NCBI GenBank assembly: GCA_934590325.1
Contig: CAKTOW010000005.1
Coordinates: 53,813-117,812, forward strand
Origin: an uncultured Oscillospiraceae bacterium
Lineage (GTDB): Bacteria > Bacillota > Clostridia > Oscillospirales > Oscillospiraceae
Reading direction: 5' to 3'
DNA: 64,000 bases
Made by a program: the position numbers and the translations under genes. Of this stretch, positions 8,626-18,026 are shown piece after piece (position 1 is the stretch's first letter; each line of letters begins with the position of its first letter). The notes below the pieces were generated by a model. The model did no database searches, had not been told where the DNA came from, and saw nothing but the letters and a program-made list of their open reading frames with translations.

Positions 8626-8655
8626 ATTATACCTTTTTACAAAATAATTTGTCAA
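8626..8655 (-). promoter_or_regulatory. Strong sigma-A-type promoter of sigH
   Basis: On the minus strand a perfect TTGACA (8650-8655) and a perfect TATAAT (8626-8631) are 18 bp apart. The -10 ends five bases before the annotated start codon, so the transcript would have almost no leader. A second TTGACA lies further upstream near 8672. Confidence 0.7.
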
Positions 8656-8746
8656 GTGACCTGAGAAACTTTGTCAAAAATAACTCAAATTCGACGGACT
8701 TTCCGCCGCAAACCAGCGGAAATTCCATCACTATTGGCAAAAATGC

Positions 8747-9787
8747 TCATAATTCCAACTGCTGTTGTCCGGCAAAGGCGATGTGCAGGTGCTCGTAAGC
8801 CTTCTGGGTGACGCAGCGCCCGCGGGGCGTCCGGGTCAAAAAGCCGATCTGCATCAGGTACGGCTCGTACACATCCTCCAGCGTCACCGACTCTTCGCCG
8901 ATAGTGGCCGCCAGGGTATCCAGTCCCACAGGGCCGCCGCCGTAGTTCTCGATGATGGCCCGCAGCATACGCCTGTCCACATTGTCCAGCCCCAGGTAAT
9001 CCACCTCCAATGCCAACAGCGCCTTGTCGGCCACCTCCTTGGTGATAACGCCGTCGGCCATCACCTGTGCAAAGTCCCGCACCCGGCGCAGCATGCGGTT
9101 GGCGATACGGGGCGTGCCGCGGGAGCGCCGGGCGATCTCCATGGCTCCCTCCGTCTCGATGGGGACGTTCAAAATGCCGGCACTGCGCGTGACGATTTTC
9201 GCCAGCTCCTCCGGCGTGTACAGCTCCAGCCGCAGCGTCACGCCGAAGCGGTCCCGCAGCGGCGCGGACAGCGAGCCCGCCCGCGTGGTGGCACCGATCA
9301 GCGTGAATTTGGGTAGGTCCAGGCGGATGGAGTTGGCCGAGGGCCCCTTGCCAATGATGATGTCGATGGCATAGTCCTCCATGGCCGGGTAAAGTATCTC
9401 CTCCACCGCGCGGTTCAGGCGGTGTATCTCGTCTACGAACAGGATGTCGTTCTCGCTGAGATTGGTCAGCAGCGCCGCCAGGTCACCGGGCTTCTCGATG
9501 GCGGGGCCCGAGGTGATGCGGATGTTCACGCCCATCTCCTGGGCGATAATGCCCGCCAGAGTGGTCTTGCCCAGTCCCGGAGGGCCGTGGAGCAACACGT
9601 GGTCCAGGGACTCCGTGCGGCGGCGCGCCGCCTCAATGAAAATGGACAGATTCTGCTTGGCCTTCTCCTGGCCAATGTACTCCGCCAGTGTGTGGGGCCG
9701 GAGAGATGTCTCGCCCGCGTCCTCGCTGAGGAACGTCTTGGCAACGATGGGTTCCTCGTACAGGTCGGCTCCGAAATCAATGCTCAT
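8747..9787 (-). CDS. ruvB: Holliday junction helicase motor RuvB
   Basis: AAA+ hexameric motor that drives branch migration of Holliday junctions with RuvA. 346 residues. Walker A is GPPGLGKTT at 68-76, Walker B is [10 protein letters not shown], sensor 1 is in [10 protein letters not shown] and the arginine-finger region is PLRDRFG. The C-terminal winged-helix domain ends [16 protein letters not shown]. Last gene of the ruvC-ruvA-ruvB run, 13 bases after ruvA. Confidence 0.98.
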   Translation of the reverse strand: MSIDFGADLYEEPIVAKTFLSEDAGETSLRPHTLAEYIGQEKAKQNLSIFIEAARRRTESLDHVLLHGPPGLGKTTLAGIIAQEMGVNIRITSGPAIEKPGDLAALLTNLSENDILFVDEIHRLNRAVEEILYPAMEDYAIDIIIGKGPSANSIRLDLPKFTLIGATTRAGSLSAPLRDRFGVTLRLELYTPEELAKIVTRSAGILNVPIETEGAMEIARRSRGTPRIANRMLRRVRDFAQVMADGVITKEVADKALLALEVDYLGLDNVDRRMLRAIIENYGGGPVGLDTLAATIGEESVTLEDVYEPYLMQIGFLTRTPRGRCVTQKAYEHLHIAFAGQQQLEL

Positions 9788-9800
9788 ACGTGCCCCTCCC

Positions 9801-10403
9801 CTACTTCATCATGCGCTTCAGCGCCTGGCGGATGATGTCCTCCAGCGCCAGCGCGTCCATGTCGATGTCCTTCAGCGCCGCGGCGATCTCCGCGCTGCCG
9901 TAGCCCAGCACCGCCAGCGCCGCCTGCGCCTCGCCCCTCTTGTTATGGGGCACCACGGCCGCCGCCGCGCTCCCCTTGACCGTGACTCCGCCCATAGCCT
10001 GCTCGCCCGCCAGCTTGTCCTTCAGCTCCAGTATCACCCGCTGGGCGATCTTCTTGCCGATGCCGTTGGCGGCTGTCAGCGCCTTCTCGTCCTCCGTCAC
10101 CACCGCCATCGCCAATTGCTGGGGCGTTACGGCGGACAGAATGGACAGCGCCGCCCGGGGCCCTACCCCGGATACGCCTATCAGCAGCTTGAAGCTGCGC
10201 AGCTCGCTTTGGTCGGCAAAGCCGAACAACTCCATGGCGTCCTCTCGAACGTTCAGGTACGTGTACAGCTTGGCCGGCGCGCCCTTTTTCAGCTGGGCCA
10301 ATGTATAGTTGGTGGTAGCGCAGGCATAGCCCACACCGCCGCAGTCAATGACCGCCAGGCCCGCGTCGATCTCCGCCACGGTGCCGTTCACATAGTAATA
10401 CAT
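9801..10403 (-). CDS. ruvA: Holliday junction DNA-binding subunit RuvA
   Basis: Tetrameric clamp that binds four-way junctions and loads RuvB. 200 residues: N-terminal OB fold ([12 protein letters not shown]), central double helix-hairpin-helix ([17 protein letters not shown] and [16 protein letters not shown]), and a C-terminal domain III (about 150-200) that contacts RuvB. One base separates it from ruvC. Confidence 0.97.
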   Translation of the reverse strand: MYYYVNGTVAEIDAGLAVIDCGGVGYACATTNYTLAQLKKGAPAKLYTYLNVREDAMELFGFADQSELRSFKLLIGVSGVGPRAALSILSAVTPQQLAMAVVTEDEKALTAANGIGKKIAQRVILELKDKLAGEQAMGGVTVKGSAAAAVVPHNKRGEAQAALAVLGYGSAEIAAALKDIDMDALALEDIIRQALKRMMK

Positions 10404-10404
10404 C

Positions 10405-10917
10405 TCACACGGTCTCCTTTACGTTGGGGTCCTTCCGCCGCAGCAGGCTGGTGGCGCTGCGGGCGTGGCATATTGCAATGGCCAGCGCGTCCGCCGCATC
10501 GTCGGGCTTCGGCACGGCCTTCAGCTTCAAAAGCCGCTTTGTCATGTCCATGACCTGCTTCTTCTCCGCCAGGCCGTAGCCCACCACCGCCTGCTTCACC
10601 TGCATGGGCGTGTACTCATAGATGGGCACACCCAGCCGCTCCGCCGTACAGAGGATGACCCCCCGCCCGTGGGCCACGGCGATGCCGGTGGTGATGTTCT
10701 TGCTGAAAAACAGCTCCTCGATGGCTATCTCGTCCGGCTTCAGCTGGGAGATCAGCGCGGTCATGTCGTTCTCGATCTGCAACAGACGGGTGGCCAGCGG
10801 CAGTCCCGCCTCGGTGGTCACGGCGCCGTACTGCAGCATCCGGACGCCGCCCCGCTCGGACTCGATAAGTCCGAAGCCCACAATGGCGATACCGGGGTCG
10901 ATGCCCAAAATACGCAT
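10405..10917 (-). CDS. ruvC: Holliday junction resolvase RuvC
   Basis: Dimeric nuclease that cuts Holliday junctions. 170 residues. The catalytic acids are visible: D7 in MRILGIDPG, E in AIEELFFSKN (about residue 67), and the C-terminal pair in PDDAADALAIAI. Starts at 10917 with a GAGGTGGAGGAA-like site. First gene of the ruvCAB run. Confidence 0.97.
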   Translation of the reverse strand: MRILGIDPGIAIVGFGLIESERGGVRMLQYGAVTTEAGLPLATRLLQIENDMTALISQLKPDEIAIEELFFSKNITTGIAVAHGRGVILCTAERLGVPIYEYTPMQVKQAVVGYGLAEKKQVMDMTKRLLKLKAVPKPDDAADALAIAICHARSATSLLRRKDPNVKETV

Positions 10918-10982
10918 AGCCGTTCCTCCACCTCACAACATTTGTTCTATTATAGCAAACCGGCGTAAAAATAGCAACAAAA

Positions 10983-11004
10983 ACCGCCCGGAAAACCGGG
11001 CGGT
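10983..11004 (-). terminator. Terminator between xerD and ruvC
   Basis: A 9-bp GC stem (ACCGCCCGG) with an AAAA loop runs on the minus strand into TTTTTG. It separates the SpoIIM-like/xerD unit from ruvCAB. Confidence 0.85.
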
Positions 11005-11068
11005 CAGTCAAGTCATATGTACGGCAAGCCGCTGCAGCGAAGTATTGGCAAAAAAGGCACGCAAAGCC

Positions 11069-11953
11069 TCAGGCTCTGGGGTGTGCCTTGTTGTATACAT
11101 CCTTCAGCTGCTTCTTGATAACGTGGGTGTATATCTGCGTAGAGCTGATATCCGCGTGGCCAAGCATCTCCTGAATGGAGCGCAGGTCGGCGCCGTTCTC
11201 CAGCAGGTGTACCGCAAAGGAGTGGCGCAGGGTGTGGGGGGTGATGTCCTTCTCGATACCGGCCTTCTCCTGGTAGTACTTGATGATCTTCCAGAAGCCC
11301 TGGCGGCTCATACGTTCGCCGCTCATGTTCACGAACAGCGCCTGCTCCTCCTCGTCGGCAATGAGCCGGGGACGGATGTCGTGTACGTAGTCCTCCAGCG
11401 CCTTCACCGCGGCGGGATACAGGGGCACGATACGCTCCTTGCCCTTACTGCGGCAGCGGACAAAGCCGGCGGACAGGTTCACGTCGTTGACGTCCAGGCC
11501 GATCAGCTCGCTGACGCGGATACCGGTGGCGTACAGCAACTCCAGCATGGCATGGTCGCGGAAGCCCTTCTCATCCACGCACTTGGGCTGCTCCAGGAAC
11601 AGCTCCACCTCGCGGTTGGTGAGTATCTCGGGGAATTTGCGCTCCACCTTCATGGCCACCACACCCTTGGCAGGGTTGGTCTTGACAGCGCCGCTCTGCA
11701 CCATGTAGGCGTAGAAGGACTTGATGGACGCGGTGGAGCGGGTGACAGTGGCAGGGCTCTTGCCGCTGTGGGTCATGTGGAGAAGGTACTCGTTGATGGT
11801 CTCCTTCTTCACCTTGCGCATGTCGGTGACGCCCTCGGACAGCAGCCAGCTCTGGAACTGGGTCAGGTCACGTATGTAGGAGCTGAGGGTATTGGCGGAA
11901 GAATGCTTCTCTTCGGTCAGATAGTCGCGGTACGCCGCGATGAAATCCGTCAT
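11069..11953 (-). CDS. xerD: Tyrosine recombinase XerD
   Basis: Chromosome-dimer resolvase. 294 residues, with the N-terminal SAM-like core-binding domain (about 1-90) and the catalytic domain. The tetrad is visible: R in ATGIRVSELIG, HTLRHSFAVHLLE (HxxR), the H of MLGHADISST and the tyrosine in TQIYTHV. Lies 21 bases downstream of a SpoIIM-family gene, which in Clostridia often neighbours xerD. Confidence 0.93.
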   Translation of the reverse strand: MTDFIAAYRDYLTEEKHSSANTLSSYIRDLTQFQSWLLSEGVTDMRKVKKETINEYLLHMTHSGKSPATVTRSTASIKSFYAYMVQSGAVKTNPAKGVVAMKVERKFPEILTNREVELFLEQPKCVDEKGFRDHAMLELLYATGIRVSELIGLDVNDVNLSAGFVRCRSKGKERIVPLYPAAVKALEDYVHDIRPRLIADEEEQALFVNMSGERMSRQGFWKIIKYYQEKAGIEKDITPHTLRHSFAVHLLENGADLRSIQEMLGHADISSTQIYTHVIKKQLKDVYNKAHPRA

Positions 11954-11974
11954 ATTCCCTCACTCCTCTCTCTT

Positions 11975-12568
11975 TCATGTCAAATAGGGCAAAAGCCACG
12001 CAAAAAGCCGCGGCACAAGGGCGCACTCCGCCACTGTGCCGGTCAGCAGCACAAACACACAAATCACCAGTCGTCGCCGGTCTCTCGCCTCCGGCTTCTG
12101 GTGCTCCGCCAGCCGCCACGCGGCGGCGAAGCCGTCCGACGCCGCCATCAACAGACACGGCACGGTAAACAGACATCGCGTCCCCAGCGCCGCCAGCGCC
12201 AACAGCACACCCTGCCCTCCCAGCGAAGCGGCAAAGCACTGCACCGCAAAGGACAGGAAAAAGCCCTGCGCCGCGCACACCAGTGGGATCAGCATAACGC
12301 CCCAGGCCGTAAAGCCCAGCAGGAAGGCCGCCGCGGGATACCGCACGTAGACCCACAGGATCTGCGCCAGGCCCGCACGGCTCTGCTGCGCCGTGGTCAA
12401 CTGTGCATAACCGGTAACATAGCCACCCAGCGCCGACAGGTCGTCCGACGCCACGGCGCCGCGCGCCAAAACGCCCGCCAGCATCCCCGCGGCGAAAAAC
12501 AGACACAGTATGCACAAGCGCGCTCCGGGCGGCTTGATGGCCGGGATACGGCGACGTTGCAGCTTCAT
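11975..12568 (-). CDS. SpoIIM-family membrane protein
   Basis: A 197-residue membrane protein of the stage II sporulation protein M superfamily. After a basic N-terminus (MKLQRRRIP) I see a first membrane helix (about residues 17-36), then three to four more between 75 and the end, including the GFTAWGVMLIPLV and AAQGFFLSFAV segments typical of the family. The start at 12568 has GAGGTGAGCCC before it; the frame is open further up to 12682. In Bacillus SpoIIM works with SpoIID and SpoIIP in peptidoglycan remodelling during engulfment. A second family member lies at 30104, so the role of each is uncertain. Confidence 0.75.
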   Translation of the reverse strand: MKLQRRRIPAIKPPGARLCILCLFFAAGMLAGVLARGAVASDDLSALGGYVTGYAQLTTAQQSRAGLAQILWVYVRYPAAAFLLGFTAWGVMLIPLVCAAQGFFLSFAVQCFAASLGGQGVLLALAALGTRCLFTVPCLLMAASDGFAAAWRLAEHQKPEARDRRRLVICVFVLLTGTVAECALVPRLFAWLLPYLT

Positions 12569-12918
12569 GGGCTCACCTCGTCCACAGCTTATGAGCCAAG
12601 CCCTCGGAATAGAAGCGGCAAAACGCATTAATAAATATATGGCAAATTTACCAAAACCGCAAGGGGTTTTGCGTAAAAACATATTTTTTGTAAATTATGT
12701 CAAAATGTTATGTAAACATAATTATGTAAACTGTGCATACCGAGTTCCTGCCCTCCCCCGTGAAAACGCCGAAATCCCGACATCTGGGCGGATAGCGCAA
12801 AACGCTGCACCACATATAGATACGGAACACACGGCAGGCGGCATACCTGCCGCCCGCCGTGCCGTCAAGCAGAAAATCATCGAAAACAGCGTTTTCGTTA
12901 TTTTAACCATGTTATGAT
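12569..12918. other. Gene-free 350-bp spacer
   Basis: No credible gene. It holds an AT-rich block (12640-12740) that probably contains the promoter of the SpoIIM-like/xerD unit and three short hairpins: AAAACC-GGTTTT near 12651-12673, GGCGGCATACCTGCCGCC near 12836-12853, and GAAAACAGCGTTTTC near 12882. The last two lie past the TIGR04086 gene and may end its transcript. Confidence 0.5.
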
Positions 12919-13356
12919 TTATGTTACCGCCCTTTTCCGACGCTCTGCGCCCTTACGATGGGGACGCACCGCCGGTTTCTTCTTCCGCCGCTTCACGCCG
13001 ATCACCCCCGCCAGCAGGCCGCCACCCCACACGGCGCAGGTCTGTATCAGCCCGCCCGCCGCGAACTGCGGCTCCGTCTCCCCCGTCAGCGCCGCCAGCC
13101 ACATGGCACCGTACACGCAGGCAGACACCGCCAGCGCCCGCGGCAGGGCACCTCCGTTTCCTTTCCGCGCTGCCACGCGCCCGCCGCAGAAGCACGCCAG
13201 CGCGCTGACCACCCCCACCACCGTGCGCATACCGTTCTCCGGTATCACGCCGCGCAGCAACATCAGCGAACCGACGCCCAGTCCGGCCAGCAGTACACCG
13301 GCCGCCACAGCCGCGCCCAGCCATGTCCCCGCACCCACCAATTGCTTCCAAGACAT
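12919..13356 (-). CDS. TIGR04086-family membrane protein
   Basis: A 145-residue protein with four predicted membrane helices: about residues 8-34, 42-60, 75-92 and 103-122, followed by a very basic tail (VKRRKKKPAVRPHRKGAERRKR). This layout and the position after yajC match the TIGR04086 (YrzE-like) family found beside yajC in Clostridia. Start at 13356 has a GGGAGG site. Function unknown; the neighbourhood suggests a link with the Sec/YajC membrane complex, but this is inference. Confidence 0.75.
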   Translation of the reverse strand: MSWKQLVGAGTWLGAAVAAGVLLAGLGVGSLMLLRGVIPENGMRTVVGVVSALACFCGGRVAARKGNGGALPRALAVSACVYGAMWLAALTGETEPQFAAGGLIQTCAVWGGGLLAGVIGVKRRKKKPAVRPHRKGAERRKRAVT

Positions 13357-13436
13357 AAAAATACCTCCCGCACAAGCTTTGTTTCAGCTTATGCGGGAGG
13401 TGCACGGCCCTATGCCGGCATCCGCTGTATAGCATA

Positions 13437-13470
13437 AAAGGAGCGCCGCCCTGCGGACAGCGCTCCTTTT
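13437..13470 (-). terminator. Terminator of yajC
   Basis: An 11-bp stem (AAAGGAGCGC and complement) with a 12-nt loop, ending in TTTT on the minus strand, just past the yajC stop. Confidence 0.8.
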
Positions 13471-13480
13471 GCAATGCGAT

Positions 13481-13939
13481 TTACTCGGCGTCGGTCTTGT
13501 CTTCCTCGACCTCAACAGGAGCCTCGGCGACCTCCTCGGAAGTCTTCTCCTCCACAGCGGGGGTCTCCTCAGCAGCCTCGCCCTTCTTGGACTTCTTGCT
13601 GACGGGACGCTGCTGGGCGGCAGCCTGCTCGTCCAGAGTACCCACCTGGCCGATAGCGGACTTCAGGAACTCCACGCGGACGCGGTCCTCGCTGGTCTCG
13701 ATGACCACGGTACGGTCGGTGATGGCCACGACGCGGCCGTACACACCGCCGATGGTGGTCAGCCAATCGCCCTTCTTCAGGGAGTTGCGCATCTCCTCAG
13801 CCTGCTTTTTCCGCTTGTTCTCGGGGCGGATCATCAGGAAGTAGAAGATGGCGATCATCAGGACGATCATCACAATGGTGGAACCCATACCGCCGGAAGC
13901 GGTGGTGGCGGCAGCATCAGCATAAGCGATCTGGATCAT
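13481..13939 (-). CDS. yajC: Preprotein translocase subunit YajC
   Basis: Small inner-membrane partner of SecDF. 152 residues: a short exterior N-terminus, one membrane helix (about 18-37, ending FYFLMIRPENKRKK), the conserved core (LKKGDWLTTIGGVYGRVVAI) and an unusually long acidic low-complexity tail from about 110 (many E, V, A, P). The tail is longer than in Bacillus YajC. It follows tgt on the minus strand, matching the common queA-tgt-yajC order. Confidence 0.93.
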   Translation of the reverse strand: MIQIAYADAAATTASGGMGSTIVMIVLMIAIFYFLMIRPENKRKKQAEEMRNSLKKGDWLTTIGGVYGRVVAITDRTVVIETSEDRVRVEFLKSAIGQVGTLDEQAAAQQRPVSKKSKKGEAAEETPAVEEKTSEEVAEAPVEVEEDKTDAE

Positions 13940-14008
13940 GGGACATTACTCCTTTTTCAAACAAAGTGATACTATTATACATAGTTCTATGGTATTTGGC
14001 AAGAGGTT

Positions 14009-15145
14009 TCACACCTTCTCCGCCAGTTTTTTGCTGTATTCCTCCCGGAACGCCGCAAAACTCCCGTTGTCCAGGCTGTCCCGTATCCGTTCCGTCAACT
14101 TGTTGTAGAAATACAGATTGTGCATCACCGCCAGGCGCATGCCCAACATCTCCTCCGCCGTAAACAGATGGCGGATATACGCCCGGCTGAACTGGCGGCA
14201 CACCGGACAGTCGCACTCCGGGTCGATAGGCTGCTCGTCCAGCTTGTATTTGGCGTTCTTGATGTTCAGCGTACCCTTCCACGTGAACAGCTTGCCGTGC
14301 CGGGCGTTCCGTGCCGGCATCACACAGTCGAAGAAGTCCACGCCGCGCGCCACGCCCTCGATGATGTTGCCGGGCGTGCCTACGCCCATGAGATACCGCG
14401 GCTTGTCCGCAGGCATATAGGGCTCCACCGCGTCGATGATCTCGTACATGACCTCCGTGGGCTCCCCCACCGCCAGACCGCCGATGGCATAGCCGTCACA
14501 GTCGATCTTCGCGATCTGCTGCATGTGCCAGATACGCAGGTCGGCATAGGTAGCGCCCTGGTTGATGCCGAACAGCATCTGCCCGTGGTTCACCGTGTCC
14601 GGGAGGGCGTTCAGCCGGTCGTGCTCTCTCTTGCACCGCTCCAGCCACCGCAGCGTCCGCTCGCAGGAGGCCTTGGCATAGTCGTAGGGTGCGGGGTTCT
14701 CCACGCACTCGTCAAATGCCATGGCGATGTCACTGCCCAGGTTGCTCTGGATACGCATGCTCTCCTCCGGCCCCATGAAGATACGATGGCCATCCAGATG
14801 ACTGGCGAAAGTGACGCCCTCCTCGCTGATCTTCCGCAGCCCCGCCAGGGAGAACACCTGGAACCCGCCGGAATCCGTCAGGATGGGACCGTCCCAGCGC
14901 ATGAATCTATGCAGCCCTCCCATAGCGCGCACCACGTCGTCGCCGGGGCGCAGATGCAGGTGGTACGTGTTGGACAGCTCTATCTGCGTACCCAGCCTTT
15001 CCTTCAGGTCCACGGCGCTGACGCCGCCCTTGATGGCCGCCTGTGTGCCCACGTTCATGAACACCGGCGTCTGCACCTCGCCGCCGTGGGCGCAGGTAAA
15101 TACGCCGCGCCGGGCTTTCCCCTCTTTTTTTATGACCTTGAACAT
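14009..15145 (-). CDS. tgt: tRNA-guanine transglycosylase
   Basis: Exchanges guanine 34 in GUN anticodons for preQ1 in queuosine synthesis. 378 residues, normal. Catalytic Asp in LTDSGGFQVFSL region (general base D near 93) and the nucleophile Asp in GVDFFDCVMPARNARHG. The zinc site CxCxxC is seen in DPECDCPVCRQFSRAYIRHL with a downstream His. Directly follows queA with a 15-base gap. Confidence 0.97.
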   Translation of the reverse strand: MFKVIKKEGKARRGVFTCAHGGEVQTPVFMNVGTQAAIKGGVSAVDLKERLGTQIELSNTYHLHLRPGDDVVRAMGGLHRFMRWDGPILTDSGGFQVFSLAGLRKISEEGVTFASHLDGHRIFMGPEESMRIQSNLGSDIAMAFDECVENPAPYDYAKASCERTLRWLERCKREHDRLNALPDTVNHGQMLFGINQGATYADLRIWHMQQIAKIDCDGYAIGGLAVGEPTEVMYEIIDAVEPYMPADKPRYLMGVGTPGNIIEGVARGVDFFDCVMPARNARHGKLFTWKGTLNIKNAKYKLDEQPIDPECDCPVCRQFSRAYIRHLFTAEEMLGMRLAVMHNLYFYNKLTERIRDSLDNGSFAAFREEYSKKLAEKV

Positions 15146-15160
15146 ATATCTCTCCCGTTC

Positions 15161-16186
15161 TCAGTGTATGAACATGGCATCGCCGAAGGAGAAGAACCGA
15201 TACCTCTCCTCCACCGCCTGCCGATAGGCATCCAGCACGTGCTCCCGCCCGGCCAGGGCCGACACCAGCATGATCAGCGTGGACTCCGGCAGATGGAAAT
15301 TGGTAACGAGGGCATCCATCACCTTGAACCGGTAGCCCGGATAGATAAAAATATCTGTCCACCCGGCGCTGGCGGTCATGGTGCCGTCCTCCGCCGCGTG
15401 GGATTCTATCGTGCGGCAGCTGGTGGTGCCCACACATATCACCCGCCCGCCGTTCCGCTTGGTCTCATTGATCAGGTCCGCGGTCTCCTGGGGTATCACG
15501 CAGTATTCGCTGTGCATGGCGTGGTCGGTGATTTCTTCCTCCTTCACCGGGCGGAAGGTCCCCAGTCCCACGTGGAGTGTAACGTATCCCACCTTTACAC
15601 CCATTGTCTGCACCTTGTCCAGCAGCTCCGGTGTGAAGTGCAGCCCCGCCGTGGGCGCCGCCGCCGAACCATTGACCTTGGAGTACACCGTCTGGTACCT
15701 CTCCTGGTCCTGCAGCTCCTCCTTGATGTACGGCGGCAGGGGCATCTTGCCCAGCCGTTCCAGTACCTCCAGGAAGATACCCTCATAGGAGAACCGCACC
15801 AGCCGGTTGCCGTCAGGCAGCTCGTCCACGACCTCCGCCGTCAGCTCCCCGTTGCCGAAGGACACCTGCGCGCCGCGGCGCAGCTTCTTCCCCGGCCGCA
15901 CCAGGCACTCCCACACGTTGTCCCCCCGGTCTATCAGCAGCAGTATCTCGCAGGCACCTCCGCCGGGCACGCGGTGCCCCAGCAGCCGCGCCGGCAGCAC
16001 GCGGGAGTTGTTCAGTATCAGGCAGTCGCCGGGATGCAGATACTCCGGCAGGTCGTAGAAATGGCGGTGCTCCACCGCGCCGGTGCTCTTGTCCAGCACC
16101 AGCAGGCGGGAGCCGTCCCGCCGCTCCAGCGGCGTCTGGGCGATCAGCTCCTGGGGCAGATCAAAATAGAAATCATGCGTTTTCAT
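15161..16186 (-). CDS. queA: SAM:tRNA ribosyltransferase-isomerase
   Basis: Transfers and rearranges the ribosyl unit of SAM onto preQ1-tRNA, making epoxyqueuosine. 341 residues. Family motifs: [17 protein letters not shown] at the start, [12 protein letters not shown] (about 64-75), [11 protein letters not shown] and [10 protein letters not shown] in the middle, [15 protein letters not shown] near the end. First gene of the queA-tgt-yajC run. Confidence 0.97.
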   Translation of the reverse strand: MKTHDFYFDLPQELIAQTPLERRDGSRLLVLDKSTGAVEHRHFYDLPEYLHPGDCLILNNSRVLPARLLGHRVPGGGACEILLLIDRGDNVWECLVRPGKKLRRGAQVSFGNGELTAEVVDELPDGNRLVRFSYEGIFLEVLERLGKMPLPPYIKEELQDQERYQTVYSKVNGSAAAPTAGLHFTPELLDKVQTMGVKVGYVTLHVGLGTFRPVKEEEITDHAMHSEYCVIPQETADLINETKRNGGRVICVGTTSCRTIESHAAEDGTMTASAGWTDIFIYPGYRFKVMDALVTNFHLPESTLIMLVSALAGREHVLDAYRQAVEERYRFFSFGDAMFIH

Positions 16187-16320
16187 GTCATATCACTCGT
16201 TTATCTCAGATTTGCATACCGCGACACATTATAGTATACTTCCCGCTGTTATGCAACGCTTTTCCGGTGAAAAGTCCATACGCTGGAGAAAAGGCGGTCA
16301 TGCGCACCTTCCGGCAGCGA

Positions 16321-16349
16321 GAAAGGCCGCGGTCATACCGCGGCCTTTC
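16321..16349 (-). terminator. Terminator of tyrS
   Basis: A perfect 13-bp stem (GAAAGGCCGCGGT and complement) with a 3-nt loop lies 56 bases past the tyrS stop. The U tract is short (TTTC), so termination may rely on stem strength. Confidence 0.65.
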
Positions 16350-16404
16350 CCAAGATGGAGATCATATTATGATGGTAACATCATAAGCGGAATTTATCTG
16401 CGGC

Positions 16405-17631
16405 TCACACCAGAACTGCCTTGTGGAACACCTTCTTGCCCTTCTTGATGACCACGCCGTCGCCGGTGAACTGCTCACAGCCGAAGGTGGTCTCGATGGC
16501 GCTCACCTTCTCGTCATTGACGGTGACGCCGCCCTGCTGCACCAGGCGGCGGGCTTCGCCCTTGGAGGCCGCCAGGCCGCACTTCATCAACAGGGTCAGC
16601 ACATCGATGCTGCCGCCGCCGAAGTCGTCATTGGTCAGCTCGGTGGTGGGCATGTGCTCTGTGTCGCCGCCGCCGGCAAACAGCGCCTTGGACGCGGCCT
16701 TGGCCTTCTCCGCTTCCTCCTCGCCGTGTACCAGCTTGGTCAGCTCGTAGGCCAGGATCTCCTTGGCCTCGTTCAGCTGAGATCCCTCCCAGCCGGCCAT
16801 CTTATCGATCTCCTCCAGCGGCAGGAACGTCAGCATACGGATGCACTTCAGCACGTCCGCATCGTCCACATTGCGCCAGTACTGGAAGAATTCGAAGGGA
16901 CTTGTCTTGTTGGGATCCAGCCACACGGCGCCGCTGGCGGTCTTGCCCATCTTCTTGCCCTCGGAGTTCAGCAGCAGGGTGATGGTCATGGCATGGGCGT
17001 CCTTGCCCAGCTTCTTGCGGATCAGCTCCGTGCCGCCCAGCATGTTGCTCCACTGGTCGTTGCCGCCGAACTGCATGTTGCAGCCATAGTGCTGGAACAT
17101 GTAGTAGAAGTCGTAGCTCTGCATGATCATGTAGTTGAACTCCAGGAAGCTCAGCCCCTTCTCCATGCGCTGCTTGTAGCACTCGGCGCGCAGCATGTTG
17201 TTCACGGAGAAGCAGGCGCCCACCTCGCGCAGCATCTCGATATAGTTCAGCGGCTTCAGCCACTCGGAGTTATACAGCATCAGCGCCTTGCCGTCGGAGA
17301 AGTCGATGAACTTTTCCATCTGGCGCTTGAAGCACTCCGCGTTGTGCTTGATGGCATCCTCGGTCAGCATCTGGCGCATGTCGGTGCGGCCGGAGGGGTC
17401 GCCGATCAGGGTCGTGCCGTCGCCGATCAGGGCGATGGGCTTGTTGCCCGCCATCTGCAGACGCTTCATCAGGCACAGTGCCATAAAGTGTCCCACATGC
17501 AGAGAGTCTGCCGTGCAGTCAAAGCCGATGTAGAACGTGGCCTTGCCGTTGTTGACCATCTCGCGGATCTCTTCCTCGTTGGTGACCTGTGCGATCAAGC
17601 CGCGCGCCACCAGTTCCTCATAAATACCCAT
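16405..17631 (-). CDS. tyrS: Tyrosyl-tRNA synthetase
   Basis: Charges tRNA-Tyr. 408 residues, the bacterial TyrRS type 1. Class I signature: the HIGH-like HVGHFMALCLM near residue 46 and the KMSKS-like KKMGKTASGAV near 223. The C-terminal S4-like RNA-binding domain is present (LAASKGEARRLVQQGGVTVND). Controlled by the tyrosine T-box directly upstream. Confidence 0.97.
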   Translation of the reverse strand: MGIYEELVARGLIAQVTNEEEIREMVNNGKATFYIGFDCTADSLHVGHFMALCLMKRLQMAGNKPIALIGDGTTLIGDPSGRTDMRQMLTEDAIKHNAECFKRQMEKFIDFSDGKALMLYNSEWLKPLNYIEMLREVGACFSVNNMLRAECYKQRMEKGLSFLEFNYMIMQSYDFYYMFQHYGCNMQFGGNDQWSNMLGGTELIRKKLGKDAHAMTITLLLNSEGKKMGKTASGAVWLDPNKTSPFEFFQYWRNVDDADVLKCIRMLTFLPLEEIDKMAGWEGSQLNEAKEILAYELTKLVHGEEEAEKAKAASKALFAGGGDTEHMPTTELTNDDFGGGSIDVLTLLMKCGLAASKGEARRLVQQGGVTVNDEKVSAIETTFGCEQFTGDGVVIKKGKKVFHKAVLV

Positions 17632-17681
17632 AGCTTCGATTTCCTTTCTGTATTTTCATTTGTTTTGTTCTGACAGGGAAT

Positions 17682-17969
17682 AAAAAACGCCCCCTGTCAA
17701 CTGACAGAGGGCGATGCAAACGCTCGCGGTACCACCTCATATTCGCCATGCCCTCACAGACACGACCTCATCGGGTGCAGACACACCCTACCGCTGTAAC
17801 GGGCGGACCCGACACATCCCTACCGGCTTATGCAAGCGTTCGGGAGGCTGCTCCGGGATGTATTCACCCATTTCTTCCTCTCCTCCTTACACCGGCCGGA
17901 GGTTCTCTTCGCAGGTCTGAAATGTGCTACTTATTCCCTTCATCACTGTTGCGGTATCAAGTTGAGGCT
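17682..17969 (-). promoter_or_regulatory. Tyrosine T-box leader of tyrS
   Basis: A T-box riboswitch senses uncharged tRNA and lets transcription pass into the synthetase gene. On the minus strand the order is: stem I with the specifier bulge GAATAC, whose TAC codon (17860-17862) matches Tyr; the conserved AGGTGGTACCGCG T-box (17725-17737), which pairs the tRNA acceptor end; then a terminator stem (17688-17713) with six T residues. All key parts are in place, so it should be functional. Confidence 0.95.
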
Positions 17970-17997
17970 ATTGTAGCAGATTTTTTCCGTTTGTCAA
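17970..17997 (-). promoter_or_regulatory. Promoter of the tyrS T-box transcript
   Basis: Perfect TTGACA (17992-17997) and TACAAT (17970-17975), 16 bp apart, directly before the T-box leader. Confidence 0.8.
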
Positions 17998-18026
17998 CAC
18001 TTTTTTCTCGGTAAGAAAGATTTTTT

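Noticed and set aside
12722..12910. 62-residue minus-strand frame in the gap before the TIGR04086 gene
   Set aside because: No ribosome site and no recognisable sequence; the region is rich in hairpins.
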